Of a stretch of DNA of 64,000 nt, positions 42,622-51,993 are shown in pieces. The position numbers and the translations under genes were made by a program. Where the stretch lies: NCBI GenBank assembly GCA_964636495.1, contig CAZWSL010000002.1:114239-178238 (forward strand), given 5' to 3'. Origin of the DNA: Desulfobacula sp964636495 (GTDB lineage: Bacteria > Desulfobacterota > Desulfobacteria > Desulfobacterales > Desulfobacteraceae). The first letter of the stretch is position 1, and each line of letters starts with the position of its first letter. The notes beneath the pieces were generated by a model that searched no databases, was not told where the DNA came from, and was given only the letters and a program-made list of their open reading frames with translations.

Positions 42622-43611
42622 ATGAAAAAAATATTGACTGTTTTAAGCGGCTTACTCTTTGTCATGGCATCTTTTTCAGCAGCAGATGCAAAAACAAAGT
42701 GGGACCTGCATCTTAACTACTCAGCAGGAAACTTTCACTCACAGGGGGCTCAGAGGTTTGCAGACAGGGTTGCTGAAGCAACCAGTGGAGAGCTTATAAT
42801 TGTACTGCACCCTGGTTCTTCCCTGGGATTTAAAGGACCTGAACTGCTGAGAGCTGTTGCAGAAGGCCAGCTTGCCATCGCAGAGGTTCCCACGGGCATG
42901 GTTGAAGGAGATGCACCAATCCTTGCATTGACGGCACAGCCATTTATCTCTGCCAGCTCTTTTGAACAGCGCCTGTTATACCAGCTTGCAAAACCAGCAT
43001 ATGCTCAAACCCTTGCAAGATTCAACCAGATGACTCTTTACACTTCGGTCTGGCCTTTTTCAGGTATCTATACCCAGCGTGCCATAAAATCTCAATCCGA
43101 TTTAAAGGGCCTTAAAATGCGGGTTTATGACGGTACAGGCCTGGCTTTTGGAAAAGCAACAGGGATTGCTGCACGGAAAATGCCTTTTTCGGAAGTATAT
43201 CCTGCCATGAAAGCAGGGCTTCTTGATTCCATGTATACATCTTCTGTATCCGGAGTTGATGCTAAAGCGTGGGAAGTGTTGAGATATTTCACCCCCATCA
43301 ATATAGTCGGGCCTGTAAATATGATTAATGTGAATAGAGATGCATGGAATAAGCTGGGTAAAAACCTTCAGGATGTTGTTCTGGAAATTGCGGTACAGAT
43401 GGAAGATGAGATGTGGAACCTTGCCGGAGATATGGACCGTAAGAGCAGGGCTGTTCTGATTAAAAACGGAATGGTGATTGATTCTGTTTCCAAAGCGTTC
43501 CGCAGGGAACTCAATGCTGTGGGTGATGCTCTCAGGGCTCAGTGGGCAGAGAGAGCAGGTGAAGATGCACAGCGTATTTTAAAGGAGTATAAGAGGATTG
43601 CGGGTCGCTGA
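42622..43611 (+). CDS. TRAP transporter substrate-binding protein (DctP family)
   Basis: A signal peptide (MKKILTVLSGLLFVMASFSA, cut near ADA) precedes a DctP-like binding protein: WDLHLNYSAGNFHSQGAQRF, the GIYTQRAIKSQSDLKGLKMRV block with the conserved arginine for carboxylate binding, and a SEVYPAMKAGLLDSMYTS segment. At 329 residues it is complete. Only a fragment of the large permease (DctM) follows and no small permease (DctQ) is present, so this binding protein may be an orphan, or may serve another membrane component. The neighbours (PxpABC) suggest 5-oxoproline or a related acid as the original ligand, by inference. Confidence 0.88.
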   Translation: MKKILTVLSGLLFVMASFSAADAKTKWDLHLNYSAGNFHSQGAQRFADRVAEATSGELIIVLHPGSSLGFKGPELLRAVAEGQLAIAEVPTGMVEGDAPILALTAQPFISASSFEQRLLYQLAKPAYAQTLARFNQMTLYTSVWPFSGIYTQRAIKSQSDLKGLKMRVYDGTGLAFGKATGIAARKMPFSEVYPAMKAGLLDSMYTSSVSGVDAKAWEVLRYFTPINIVGPVNMINVNRDAWNKLGKNLQDVVLEIAVQMEDEMWNLAGDMDRKSRAVLIKNGMVIDSVSKAFRRELNAVGDALRAQWAERAGEDAQRILKEYKRIAGR

Positions 43612-43613
43612 AC

Positions 43614-43829
43614 AGAAGGACTGCAGGGTTTTTATCAAGAACAATGGGTTTTCTCGGCATTCCCGCTGCAATCACCCAGGCTATCAATGAACTGAATCTC
43701 TCTCCCTACATGCTCATGCTGCTTCTCGGGGCTGTCTATATTATGCTGGGATGCCTTCTTGACGGTTTTTCCGGAGATTGCTTTATATCTGACGCAACTT
43801 ATGGTAGGAAAACAGATAAGTTAAATTGA
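43614..43829 (+). pseudogene. Remnant of TRAP large permease DctM
   Basis: The frame reads GFLSRTMGFLGIPAAITQAI, then ELNLSPYMLMLLLGAVYIML and GCLLDGFS, which is the well-conserved late-middle part of DctM. Homology already begins upstream of the only ATG (43644), so this is not an intact gene. After LLDGFS the sequence becomes unrelated (GDCFISDATYGRKTDKLN). The small permease and about 500 residues of DctM are missing. This looks like an internal deletion joining the dctP end to a DctM fragment. Confidence 0.8.
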
Positions 43830-43844
43830 ATATGAGGATACCTG

Positions 43845-44621
43845 ATGAAAACGATTGATCTCAATTGTGATATGGGTGAAAGTTTTGGTGCCTACAGGAT
43901 GGGCAGAGACAGTGAAGTGATGCAGTATATCTCATCTGCAAATATTGCTTGCGGATTCCATGCCGGTGATCCCGCTGTCATGGATAAAACAGTTCAAGCA
44001 GCAGTGAAAAACGGGGTTGGAATAGGTGCACATCCGGGTTATCCTGACCTGTTGGGTTTTGGACGCAGGAGTATGAGTGTCACACCGGATGAGATAACAC
44101 AATATCTGCTGTATCAGATTGGTGCGCTTCATGCATTTTGTGAATCCCATGGTGTGAGGATGCAGCATGTAAAACCCCATGGAGCACTCTATCTTGATGG
44201 AGTTGAAGATCCAAAAATCGCAGAGGCTGTTGCCAGGGCCATCATGCAATTCAACCCGGACTTATATTTTGTCGCCCTTGCCGGTCACAAAGGCAGGGCC
44301 ATGGGAATAGTCGGGGAGCAGACAGGTCTCAAGGTGGTATATGAGGCTTTTCCTGACAGGGCATATACACCGGAAGGTACACTTGTTTCCAGAAGGGAGA
44401 AGGGTGCAGTTATCAGTGATCCTGAACGTGTTGCCAAGAGGGCTCTTGATATGGCCAATGGTTTTGTCAAAGCAGTGGATGGGTCAACAATAGCGCTTTC
44501 TGCACACACCCTATGTGTTCATGGTGATAATAGTGAAGCTGTAAATCTGGTAAAAAATATTAAAGCTGTTCTTGAAGCTGAAGGCATCAGGGTTCAGCCC
44601 ATGGGGAAAACAGATATATGA
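43845..44621 (+). CDS. pxpA: 5-oxoprolinase subunit A (LamB/YcsF family)
   Basis: The protein starts with the family signature MKTIDLNCDMGESFGAYRMG, followed by SANIACGFHAGDP, IGAHPGYPDLLGFGRR and QHVKPHGALYLD, and near the C-terminus ALSAHTLCVHGDN. PxpA with PxpB and PxpC hydrolyses 5-oxo-L-proline to glutamate using ATP. Length (258) is typical. The three genes are consecutive with four-base overlap (A/B) or adjacency (B/C), so all three subunits are present and co-translated. Confidence 0.95.
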   Translation: MKTIDLNCDMGESFGAYRMGRDSEVMQYISSANIACGFHAGDPAVMDKTVQAAVKNGVGIGAHPGYPDLLGFGRRSMSVTPDEITQYLLYQIGALHAFCESHGVRMQHVKPHGALYLDGVEDPKIAEAVARAIMQFNPDLYFVALAGHKGRAMGIVGEQTGLKVVYEAFPDRAYTPEGTLVSRREKGAVISDPERVAKRALDMANGFVKAVDGSTIALSAHTLCVHGDNSEAVNLVKNIKAVLEAEGIRVQPMGKTDI

Positions 44622-45328
44622 CAAAAACGAGTCATGAAACCGGACTGATATTCCGCAATGCAGGAGACAGGGGCATTCTCATTGAATTAGGCCTGAAAAT
44701 TGATCCTGGTATCAATCATAAAGTAAGAGCAGTGGCAAAAGCCTTAGAACTCAATCCCATTAAAGGCATCACCCAGATTATACCGACTTACCGCTCTGTT
44801 CTGTTGATTTATGATCCCCTTGTGACGCAACCTGACAAATTTAAAGCAGTGGTCAGGAGAGTGGCAGAAAATATTGACAGCAGCAGAGAAACAGACAGCA
44901 GCGTTGTACAGATCCCGGTCTGTTACGGCGGTGAATTCGGACCTGATATGAAAAATGTCCAGAAGGCTTCAGGCCTTCTGCAGTCAGAAGTCATTGACCT
45001 GCACTCTGCACCTGAATACCTGATTTATATGATAGGCTTTACTCCCGGGTTCCCTTTTCTGGGAGGACTGGACAGGAGATTGTTTACTCCCAGGCTTAAG
45101 ACACCGAGGGTGGCAGTACCCAAAGGCTCTGTGGGCATTGCAAACAACCAGACCGGGATGTATCCGATTAAAAGTCCCGGCGGATGGCAGATCATAGGCA
45201 GAACACCTGTCAATCTGTTTGATCCCCATCGTAAACATCCGTTTTTATATAAAGCAGGAGATAAGATAAAATTTGTCCCTGTTTCCGAGGAGGAATTCAG
45301 AGAGATTGAAACTGAGGAGAATCATTAA
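44618..45328 (+). CDS. pxpB: 5-oxoprolinase subunit B (KipI family)
   Basis: Recognised by FRNAGDRGILIELG near the start, IPVCYGGEFGPDM in the middle and the highly conserved IGFTPGFPFLGGLDRRLFTP followed by RVAVPKGSVGIANNQTGMYP and SPGGWQIIGRTPVNLFDP. The last of these is the allophanate-hydrolase-like (CT_C_D) domain. It pairs with PxpC to form the ATP-dependent 5-oxoprolinase. Its ATG overlaps the pxpA stop (ATGA). At 236 residues it is complete. Confidence 0.95.
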   Translation: MTKTSHETGLIFRNAGDRGILIELGLKIDPGINHKVRAVAKALELNPIKGITQIIPTYRSVLLIYDPLVTQPDKFKAVVRRVAENIDSSRETDSSVVQIPVCYGGEFGPDMKNVQKASGLLQSEVIDLHSAPEYLIYMIGFTPGFPFLGGLDRRLFTPRLKTPRVAVPKGSVGIANNQTGMYPIKSPGGWQIIGRTPVNLFDPHRKHPFLYKAGDKIKFVPVSEEEFREIETEENH

Positions 45329-46267
45329 ATGGGTGCACTGAAAGTTTTTTCTCCAGGCATATATACAATAGTACAAGATAGGGGCAGATTTGGATTTCAG
45401 CACATGGGTGTCCCTGTTTCCGGAAGTCTGGACAGGTTCTCATTTACAATTGCCAACCTTCTTGTCGGCAATCCGGAAAATCTGGCAGCACTGGAAATAA
45501 CAATCACCGGACCCTCCCTTGAAATCAGAAAAGAGATGGATATCGCTCTCACCGGAGCAGTAATGGATATTGCGGTTAATGGAACCAGGGTGGAGCAGTG
45601 GCAATCGGTCAGGGTGAAACCCGGGGATATTGTCAGAACAGGGCAGGTCGAATCGGGGTGTCGTTCATATCTTGCCTTTAGCGGAGGTATTCATGTTCCT
45701 GAAGTTATGGGCAGCAGATCCACATATGTCCAGGCCGGAATCGGTGGATTTAAAGGCAGGCCTGTTCAAAAAGGTGATGTGCTGGAAACAGGAGAGACTC
45801 TTCTGCTGGAAAGAGAGCGTATCCTGCCGGAGAAATATATTCCCGACTATAGAGGTGATCTTGCTGTAAAGGTTATTCCAGGGCCCCAGGATGATTATTT
45901 TGATGATGGCATCAACACGCTCTTCTCTTCGAGTTACAGGGTGACACCTCAATCCAATCGAATGGGGTATCGATTGTCAGGGCAGGTTATCCCGCTTAAA
46001 AAAGGCATGCCGGACAGTATTACTTCAGAGCCGTCCATGCCGGGAAGCATACAGATACCACCCGATGGGCAGCCTATCATCCTGTTTGTTGAACAGACAG
46101 TTGGCGGTTATGCAAAAATTGCCACCATCATTTCATCGGATCTCAGCTCAGTTGCCCAGACAATCCCCGGAGATGCCATAAGGTTTGAAAGTGTTGATTT
46201 ACATACAGCCCATAAGCTGATCCGTGATGAAAATAACAGAATGAATGCCATCAGGAACAGCTTTTAA
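45329..46267 (+). CDS. pxpC: 5-oxoprolinase subunit C (KipA family)
   Basis: The CT_A_B-type domain is clear: FSPGIYTIVQDRGRFGFQHM with GVPVSGSLDRFSF, VKPGDIVRTGQVESGCRSYL, then AFSGGIHVPEVMGSRSTYV and the C-terminal SNRMGYRLSG and the FVEQTVGGYAKIATIISSDL run. It starts directly after the pxpB stop. With PxpA and PxpB it completes the enzyme, feeding glutamate. The gene is convergent with proB, whose enzyme consumes glutamate. Confidence 0.95.
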   Translation: MGALKVFSPGIYTIVQDRGRFGFQHMGVPVSGSLDRFSFTIANLLVGNPENLAALEITITGPSLEIRKEMDIALTGAVMDIAVNGTRVEQWQSVRVKPGDIVRTGQVESGCRSYLAFSGGIHVPEVMGSRSTYVQAGIGGFKGRPVQKGDVLETGETLLLERERILPEKYIPDYRGDLAVKVIPGPQDDYFDDGINTLFSSSYRVTPQSNRMGYRLSGQVIPLKKGMPDSITSEPSMPGSIQIPPDGQPIILFVEQTVGGYAKIATIISSDLSSVAQTIPGDAIRFESVDLHTAHKLIRDENNRMNAIRNSF

Positions 46268-46287
46268 ACCGACAAGAGAGGTTTTTT
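46266..46287. terminator. Weak bidirectional terminator between pxpC and proB
   Basis: AAACC (46266-46270) pairs with GGTTT (46280-46284) and is followed by more T; on the minus strand it is also followed by T after the stem. The stem is short (five pairs), so confidence is low. Confidence 0.4.
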
Positions 46288-46288
46288 A

Positions 46289-47413
46289 TCAGGGATCATT
46301 CAGCACAAGATTATTACGATGTATGATCTCATCATAATGCCTGGAGCCAAGGCACGCCTCTATCTGGGAAGTCCTTAACCCTTTTATCAGATCAATATCA
46401 AGGGATCTGTAATTCACCAGTCCGGTGCCGATGATTTTATTGTCAGACGTTTTCAAAGAGACAGCCGCACCCTCTTCAAATACCCCTTCAACAGCAAGGA
46501 TTCCAATGGGTAAGACGCTTTTCCCGTTTTCTGTTACCGCATGCACGGCTCCGTCATCTAACACGATGCTGCCTTTAGGTGCAAGGGTATAGGCAATCCA
46601 GCACTTCCTGCTGGCCATCTTTTTCTGCTTTGGTACAAAATAGGTTCCGTAATTTCCGCCTGCAAAAAGATTCAGCAGGATATCAGGTATATCCCCCCTG
46701 GCAACTATCATTGGAATGCCGGCAGAAGTGACTTTCCTGGCGGCCTGGATTTTACTCAGCATTCCCCCGGTGCCGAGTGTTCCCGGAATCTCGCTGGCAT
46801 AGGCTTCAATTTCCCTTTTAAAAGCGGTTACTTTTGGAATAAGTTCTGCATCGGAAAAGAGCCTTGGATCCTTGTCATACAACCCTTCGATATCCGTCAG
46901 GATAAAGAGGAAATCAGCATCCATCAGAAGGGTAATCATTGCTGACAGGTTATCGTTATCCCCCAGTTTGATCTCTTCAACCATTATGGTATCATTTTCG
47001 TTGATAATGGGCACAACCTGCCACTCCATAAGTGTATTCAAGGTGTTTCTCGCATTGAGATACCGCTTGCGGTTATTTAAATCTTCTGCAGTTAAGAGAA
47101 TCTGGGCAACTTTTTTATCACACCCTGCAAAGCTTTTCTCATAGGCATTCATAACCCCGCTCTGTCCAATGGCTGAAATTGCCTGGCGTTTTGGTATTTC
47201 GTCGGGGCGGCGCTCCATCTCCATTTTTCGAAGCCCTGCCGCCATGGCCCCGGATGATACCAGGATCACCTCGATCCCTCTGTCCATGAGGGTGGAGATC
47301 TGTTGAGAAATGGATTCAATTACGTCAAGGTTTAAAGAATTTTTTGCTGTAATGACATTGCTGCCTAATTTTACGACAATACGTTTTGCCGTTATCAACC
47401 TCTGTTTCGGCAT
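46289..47413 (-). CDS. proB: Glutamate 5-kinase with PUA domain
   Basis: The amino-acid kinase domain (about 1-260) shows KRIVVKLGSNVIT, ILVSSGAMAAGLRKM, QAISAIGQSGVMNAYE, NENDTIMVEEIKLGDNDNLS and GTLGTGGMLSKIQAARK. A C-terminal PUA domain (about 280-365, GSIVLDDGAVHAV) is as in E. coli ProB. It phosphorylates glutamate as the first step of proline synthesis, normally under proline feedback. The start is 8 bases after the proA stop, so proA-proB form an operon. Confidence 0.95.
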   Translation of the reverse strand: MPKQRLITAKRIVVKLGSNVITAKNSLNLDVIESISQQISTLMDRGIEVILVSSGAMAAGLRKMEMERRPDEIPKRQAISAIGQSGVMNAYEKSFAGCDKKVAQILLTAEDLNNRKRYLNARNTLNTLMEWQVVPIINENDTIMVEEIKLGDNDNLSAMITLLMDADFLFILTDIEGLYDKDPRLFSDAELIPKVTAFKREIEAYASEIPGTLGTGGMLSKIQAARKVTSAGIPMIVARGDIPDILLNLFAGGNYGTYFVPKQKKMASRKCWIAYTLAPKGSIVLDDGAVHAVTENGKSVLPIGILAVEGVFEEGAAVSLKTSDNKIIGTGLVNYRSLDIDLIKGLRTSQIEACLGSRHYDEIIHRNNLVLNDP

Positions 47414-47421
47414 GATACTCT

Positions 47422-48717
47422 CTATTTGAAATCTGTTGTTAATGATTTATGGATAAAGGGTTTTGCATTTTGACCACTGTAATCTTTAACCATGTGGCCA
47501 TCACCAATCAACCGCCACTGGTATATCATGAGACCCTCAAGCCCTACAGGTCCCCTTGCATGAATTTTATTGGTGCTGATTCCCACTTCCGCCCCGAGAC
47601 CAAAGCGGAATCCGTCTGCAAACCGGCTGCTGCAGTTGACAAAGGCATCTGCTGTATCAACATGATCCATAAAGTAGAGAGCCCTTGTTGTCTCTTTTGT
47701 GACAATTACATCTGTATGGCCTGATCCATAGCGGTTTATGTGCTCCACCGCCCCATCCATGGAAGGGACAATTTTAATGGAGACAATCAGGTCAAGATAC
47801 TCGGTCTGCCAGTCTTCTCTGGATGCAGGTTCAACATCAATGATGTTAACCGTTTTTTCACATCCAAAAATTTTGACTTTCTGTTTTTCCAGTTCGTCTT
47901 TTAACAGAGGCAGTATGTCATGGGCCATCTCCCTGTGCACCAGAATGGTTTCCACGGCATTGCAGACAGCAACATACTGGCATTTGCTGTCTATGGACAG
48001 ATTCAGCGCCATTTCAGGGTCTGCATAACGATCAATATAGAGGTGGCATACTCCATCTGCATGTCCCAGGACAGGGATTACCGTGTTATCCATTATGTAG
48101 CGCACAAACTCATTGCTTCCCCTGGGGATGATCAGATCAATTGCATTGTCAAGTTTCAGCATCTGGCTCACGTCGCTGCGCGTTTCAAGGAGTCCAAGCC
48201 ATCCCCTGGGCAGTCCGGCATCAATGCCTGCCGTGGAAATTATTTCAGCAAGAACCCTGTTTGTTGCAGATGCTTCACTGCCGCCCTTGAGCAGGACACT
48301 GTTTCCGCTTTTGAGGCAGAGTGATGCTATCTGTACCAGGGCATCAGGCCTGGATTCAAAGATGACACCTATGACGCCAATGGGCCGGCTTACCTGAAAG
48401 AGCGTGAGTCCTCTGTCCAGCCGGGTTGATCTCAATGTTTTTCCCACAGGGTCTTCCAGCTGTATTAAACTGTCAATTCCGTCACACGCTTCTGATAATT
48501 TGCTGATGTCAAATTTAAGGCGTTTCATCAGGGGTGTTTCAAGTTTATCTGTTTCTGCCTGCTCAAGATCTTTTCTATTTGCTTCAAGAATGCTTTTTTC
48601 ATTCTTTTTTAATTTATTGATAATCTCTTTCAGTGCACTGTTTTTTACGTTGCCTGAAAGAGCTGACATTGAAATGGCTGCTTTTTTGCAGTGAGTAGCA
48701 ATCTGTTGAATATCCAT
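47422..48717 (-). CDS. proA: Gamma-glutamyl phosphate reductase
   Basis: The aldehyde-dehydrogenase fold of ProA is evident: RPIGVIGVIFESRPDALVQI, KSGNSVLLKGGSEASATNR, IDLIIPRGSNEFVRYIM, IPVLGHADGVCHLYID and the catalytic cysteine in KCQYVAVCNAVETILVHR. The C-terminus has SGHTDVIVTK and the FVNCSSRFADGFRFGLGAE substrate block. It reduces glutamyl-5-phosphate. ATG at 48715-48717. The upstream nitroreductase gene ends 153 bases away, so a separate promoter is likely in the AT-rich gap. Confidence 0.95.
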   Translation of the reverse strand: MDIQQIATHCKKAAISMSALSGNVKNSALKEIINKLKKNEKSILEANRKDLEQAETDKLETPLMKRLKFDISKLSEACDGIDSLIQLEDPVGKTLRSTRLDRGLTLFQVSRPIGVIGVIFESRPDALVQIASLCLKSGNSVLLKGGSEASATNRVLAEIISTAGIDAGLPRGWLGLLETRSDVSQMLKLDNAIDLIIPRGSNEFVRYIMDNTVIPVLGHADGVCHLYIDRYADPEMALNLSIDSKCQYVAVCNAVETILVHREMAHDILPLLKDELEKQKVKIFGCEKTVNIIDVEPASREDWQTEYLDLIVSIKIVPSMDGAVEHINRYGSGHTDVIVTKETTRALYFMDHVDTADAFVNCSSRFADGFRFGLGAEVGISTNKIHARGPVGLEGLMIYQWRLIGDGHMVKDYSGQNAKPFIHKSLTTDFK

Positions 48718-48870
48718 TTGATCTCTTTGTTTTTATTTTATCATATATAATTTTTTAACGGTTTCATTTTTCGTTCACCCCATTGATGTTATCATTTTTT
48801 AAAAACATAGGTCATCTATAAGATATATGGCAGACAACCTCAATCTTAAATGGGAAGAACGAAAAATATT

Positions 48871-49440
48871 TTATTTAAAACAGTTGATGTGTAATTTTGG
48901 GTCATTACGGGGCGGAGCCTTGGCTTCCATGGCTGGCGTTCCCACCATTAATGCTCCTGCAATATCCAGTTTTTCAGGGATATGAAGAATCTGTTTCAAG
49001 GATTCCGGTTCAAAAAAAGTGAACCATAAAGATCCAAGGCCAAGATCTTCTGCCATGAGCATCATGTTCTGGATACAGGCAGATGCTGACTGCAGTGCGC
49101 CGTGGGGTTGATTGAAATAATTTCCAAGGCCTCCCTTTTCAGGGTCATACACCACTGTCAGGATCAGGGGAGATTCACTTATAAAATTCATTGGATATTT
49201 CTTTGCCCATCCAGGCCCCCCTTTTTCAGCCACCATCTCTTTGGCTTCAATACCTGTTTTCTGGACCATTGCCTTAACGTCAGGATCTGTAATGGCTATG
49301 AACTGAAATGGCTGTTGATTGAGAGGGCTGGGTGCCCACTGGCCTGCACGGGTTATCATATCTATCTGTTCCTGTGTAACCGGGATATCCTTAAATGCTC
49401 TGCAGCTTCTCCGTTTTTCAAGTAAATCAATGAGTTTCAT
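48871..49440 (-). CDS. Nitroreductase family FMN oxidoreductase
   Basis: The start is the ATG at 49438-49440 with AAGGA upstream; an extra six-residue extension is possible. The signature EKRRSCRAFKDIPVTQEQ, WAPSPLNQQPFQFIAITD (FMN contact) and ACIQNMMLMAEDLGLGSLWF identify the family. Substrates are unknown. It is the second gene after the acyl-CoA synthetase on the same strand (23 bases apart), so it may act in the same pathway. Confidence 0.88.
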   Translation of the reverse strand: MKLIDLLEKRRSCRAFKDIPVTQEQIDMITRAGQWAPSPLNQQPFQFIAITDPDVKAMVQKTGIEAKEMVAEKGGPGWAKKYPMNFISESPLILTVVYDPEKGGLGNYFNQPHGALQSASACIQNMMLMAEDLGLGSLWFTFFEPESLKQILHIPEKLDIAGALMVGTPAMEAKAPPRNDPKLHINCFK

Positions 49441-49463
49441 TATGGTTTCCTTATACAAGATTT

Positions 49464-51116
49464 CTATCTTTTCTCAATTTTCCTTCTCTCGTCATCTCTT
49501 ACTTCACGCCGCAAAAGCTTTCCAACTTTTGATTTTGGCAGCATATCACGAAATTCAATATAACTGGGTACTTTATAGGAAGCAAGACTTTGTCTGCACC
49601 ATTTGATTAGTTCAACTCCTCCTACCCCCCTTGCATCCTCTTTTAAAACAACAATGGCTTTTATTCTCTCCCCCACTTTTTCATCTGGAACACCAATGAC
49701 ACACGCATTGATTACTGTTGAATGATCCTGGAGAACGGCTTCAATTTCTGATGCTGATACCCTGTATCCCTTATGTTTGATAACATCTGCGGAACGTTCC
49801 ATATATATCAGCTCACCATCGGGTTTCATGCTTACAAAATCCCCCATTCTGCAGTATATTTTACCATCCAGCTCTATGTATACCTTTTGGGTCTCTTCCG
49901 GCCGGTTATAATACGTTTTCAGGGTATAGTCCGATGTTACCAGCAGTTCGCCATTTTCTCCCTGATCGACACACTCCAGGGTTACAGGGTCTACTACAAT
50001 ACATTTACGGCTTTTCAGGGGATAGCCGATTGAGCCTGAACTGGGAGGGGTCCCTATTCTGGAGTATGTCACATGTCCCGCTTCTGTTGATCCGTAGACC
50101 TGGTAAATGGTAAGATCATACTCCTGCTTGAACCGGTTCATAACCTTGTCCGGCAGGACATCACCACCGCAGAAACAATACGTCAATGAGGAGAGATCAT
50201 ATTGCCGGATCCTGTCGTTTTCAAGGACCATGCGGTAGAGGGCCGGTACTCCGAGAAACCATCTGACCCGGTACCGCTGTATGGATTCAAGGATGGCATC
50301 CACATTCGGAACCGGCATTAAAACAGCCATGTTACCTTTATTCAGGGCAACAGCCATGAAAAAACCAAGGGCCATTATATGGAAGAGAGGGTTGATTCCT
50401 ATGTAGACATCACTGCCCTCTTTTAAATGTTCTCCGGCAACATCATGGGTAACATTGTTTATGTATGATGTTGCACCGGTATGGTTGCCTGGCACACCTT
50501 TGGGAAGCCCTGTTGTTCCGCCTGTATAAAGGATATAAGAGAGATCTTTTTCAGGATTAATAGTGATATCTGTATCCAGGGGGGGGCTTTTCAGTACGGA
50601 TTTAAAACCAATGACCTTATCATCAAATTTCACTTTGCCCTTTGGCACCTTGTCAAACAGGAATCCCACAACCTGTTTCCAGGGGGCGAGCAGTTCAACA
50701 AGATTCGTTACAATGGCATTTTCCAGGCAGGTTCTGGCAAAAATCTCTTTTACATATCCGAAATTGGTGTCCATGCAGATGATAAGTTTTGCCTCTGAAT
50801 TATTAATCATGTATTCAAGCTCATGGGAAGTATAGATTGGAGAGACAGGGACAAGTACAGCTCCTGCTTTCTGTATCCCGAGATAGGCAATCACCCACTG
50901 TATGCAGTTGGGAATGTACAGGAGTACTTTATCCCCTTTTTTTATCCCAAGCCTTTTTAAGCCGCCGGCAAAGCATTCACTCATTCTTCTAAGCCGCTTA
51001 TAGGTAAAGTGTTCCCCAAGATACAACACGGCTGTGTTGTCAGGATAGCGCTCGCTCATAAAATCAAATCTTGAAAAAGAGAGCTCTTTTTCAAGAGGGA
51101 TATCATAAGTTACCAT
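49464..51116 (-). CDS. AMP-dependent acyl-CoA synthetase
   Basis: The adenylation fold has the P-loop YTGGTTGLPKGVPGN (near residue 190), a YQVYGSTEAGHVTY A5 motif near 335, the hinge ELIYMERSADVIKHKGYRVS near 440, and a C-terminal lysine in SKVGKLLRREV. It activates a carboxylic acid to its CoA thioester; the substrate (fatty, branched-chain or aromatic acid) is not clear from sequence. It lies 130 bases downstream of the Liv transporter genes on the same strand, so the transporter may import its substrate. Confidence 0.9.
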   Translation of the reverse strand: MVTYDIPLEKELSFSRFDFMSERYPDNTAVLYLGEHFTYKRLRRMSECFAGGLKRLGIKKGDKVLLYIPNCIQWVIAYLGIQKAGAVLVPVSPIYTSHELEYMINNSEAKLIICMDTNFGYVKEIFARTCLENAIVTNLVELLAPWKQVVGFLFDKVPKGKVKFDDKVIGFKSVLKSPPLDTDITINPEKDLSYILYTGGTTGLPKGVPGNHTGATSYINNVTHDVAGEHLKEGSDVYIGINPLFHIMALGFFMAVALNKGNMAVLMPVPNVDAILESIQRYRVRWFLGVPALYRMVLENDRIRQYDLSSLTYCFCGGDVLPDKVMNRFKQEYDLTIYQVYGSTEAGHVTYSRIGTPPSSGSIGYPLKSRKCIVVDPVTLECVDQGENGELLVTSDYTLKTYYNRPEETQKVYIELDGKIYCRMGDFVSMKPDGELIYMERSADVIKHKGYRVSASEIEAVLQDHSTVINACVIGVPDEKVGERIKAIVVLKEDARGVGGVELIKWCRQSLASYKVPSYIEFRDMLPKSKVGKLLRREVRDDERRKIEKR

Positions 51117-51246
51117 ATGTGAATGACTCCTTACATTATTTAATCATACCAGACTGCAACCGTGTTCATGCTGAATGGATAAAAACAGTTGAAATAAATT
51201 GTGATGTCAACTGCTGTCAGCAGATGATCAGGCTGTAATTCTGATT

Positions 51247-51993
51247 TCATATGCCAAAGTATGCAGATTTCACATCAGGGTTGTCCATTAATTCGTCTCT
51301 GGTTCCTTCCATGACAGCAGCTCCGTTTTCCAGGATATAGGCATAATCCACAATGGGGAATACCGGGCGTGCATACTGCTCTGAAATAATGACAGCTATC
51401 TTTTTTTCCTGCTGGATGATTCTGGTTGCTTTAACCAGGGTTGCCTGCATAAGAGGACTCAATCCCATTAAAGGCTCATCAAGCAGAAGGATCTTGGGCT
51501 GTGCCATCAATGCTCTTCCAATGGCGAGCATCTGCTGTTCTCCCCCGCTCAGGAATCCGCCTGTTCGGTTTTTGAGTTTTTCAAGAGAAGGAAATACGCT
51601 CAATACATATTCAAGTGTCTCTTTTGCCTGGGCTTTTGTTGCAAGAAACCCGCCGATTTTTAGGTTTTCAAGTACAGAACTTTCATTAAAAATTCTGCGC
51701 CTTTCAGGGCAGAGTATAATGCCTTCTCTGGCCCGGAGACTCGGTTTCATGTTCATGATACTTTTTTTATTGAAGATAACATCTCCGGTGAGGGTAATCC
51801 TCTCCCCACCTGCCATCTCCTCTTTTTTTCTGATATCAAGCATGATGCCTGACAATGCATACATGAGTGTGGATTTTCCTGCGCTGTTTGCTCCGAACAC
51901 GCCTACAATGCTGTTTTCAGCACATTTAATACTGATGTTGTTCAAGGCCAGCATATTTTCGTAGAATACCATTAAATTGTTGGCTTCAAGCAT
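51247..51993 (-). CDS. livF: Liv-type ABC transporter ATPase (LivF)
   Basis: Walker A is GANSAGKST (near residue 34), the signature is LSGGEQQMLAIGRAL and Walker B ILLLDEPLMGLS. The short C-terminal region and lack of the long LivG extension match LivF. The start overlaps livG by eight bases. Substrate class is the branched-chain amino acid/HAAT family, which also includes transporters for urea, amides and aromatic acids. Confidence 0.9.
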   Translation of the reverse strand: MLEANNLMVFYENMLALNNISIKCAENSIVGVFGANSAGKSTLMYALSGIMLDIRKKEEMAGGERITLTGDVIFNKKSIMNMKPSLRAREGIILCPERRRIFNESSVLENLKIGGFLATKAQAKETLEYVLSVFPSLEKLKNRTGGFLSGGEQQMLAIGRALMAQPKILLLDEPLMGLSPLMQATLVKATRIIQQEKKIAVIISEQYARPVFPIVDYAYILENGAAVMEGTRDELMDNPDVKSAYFGI

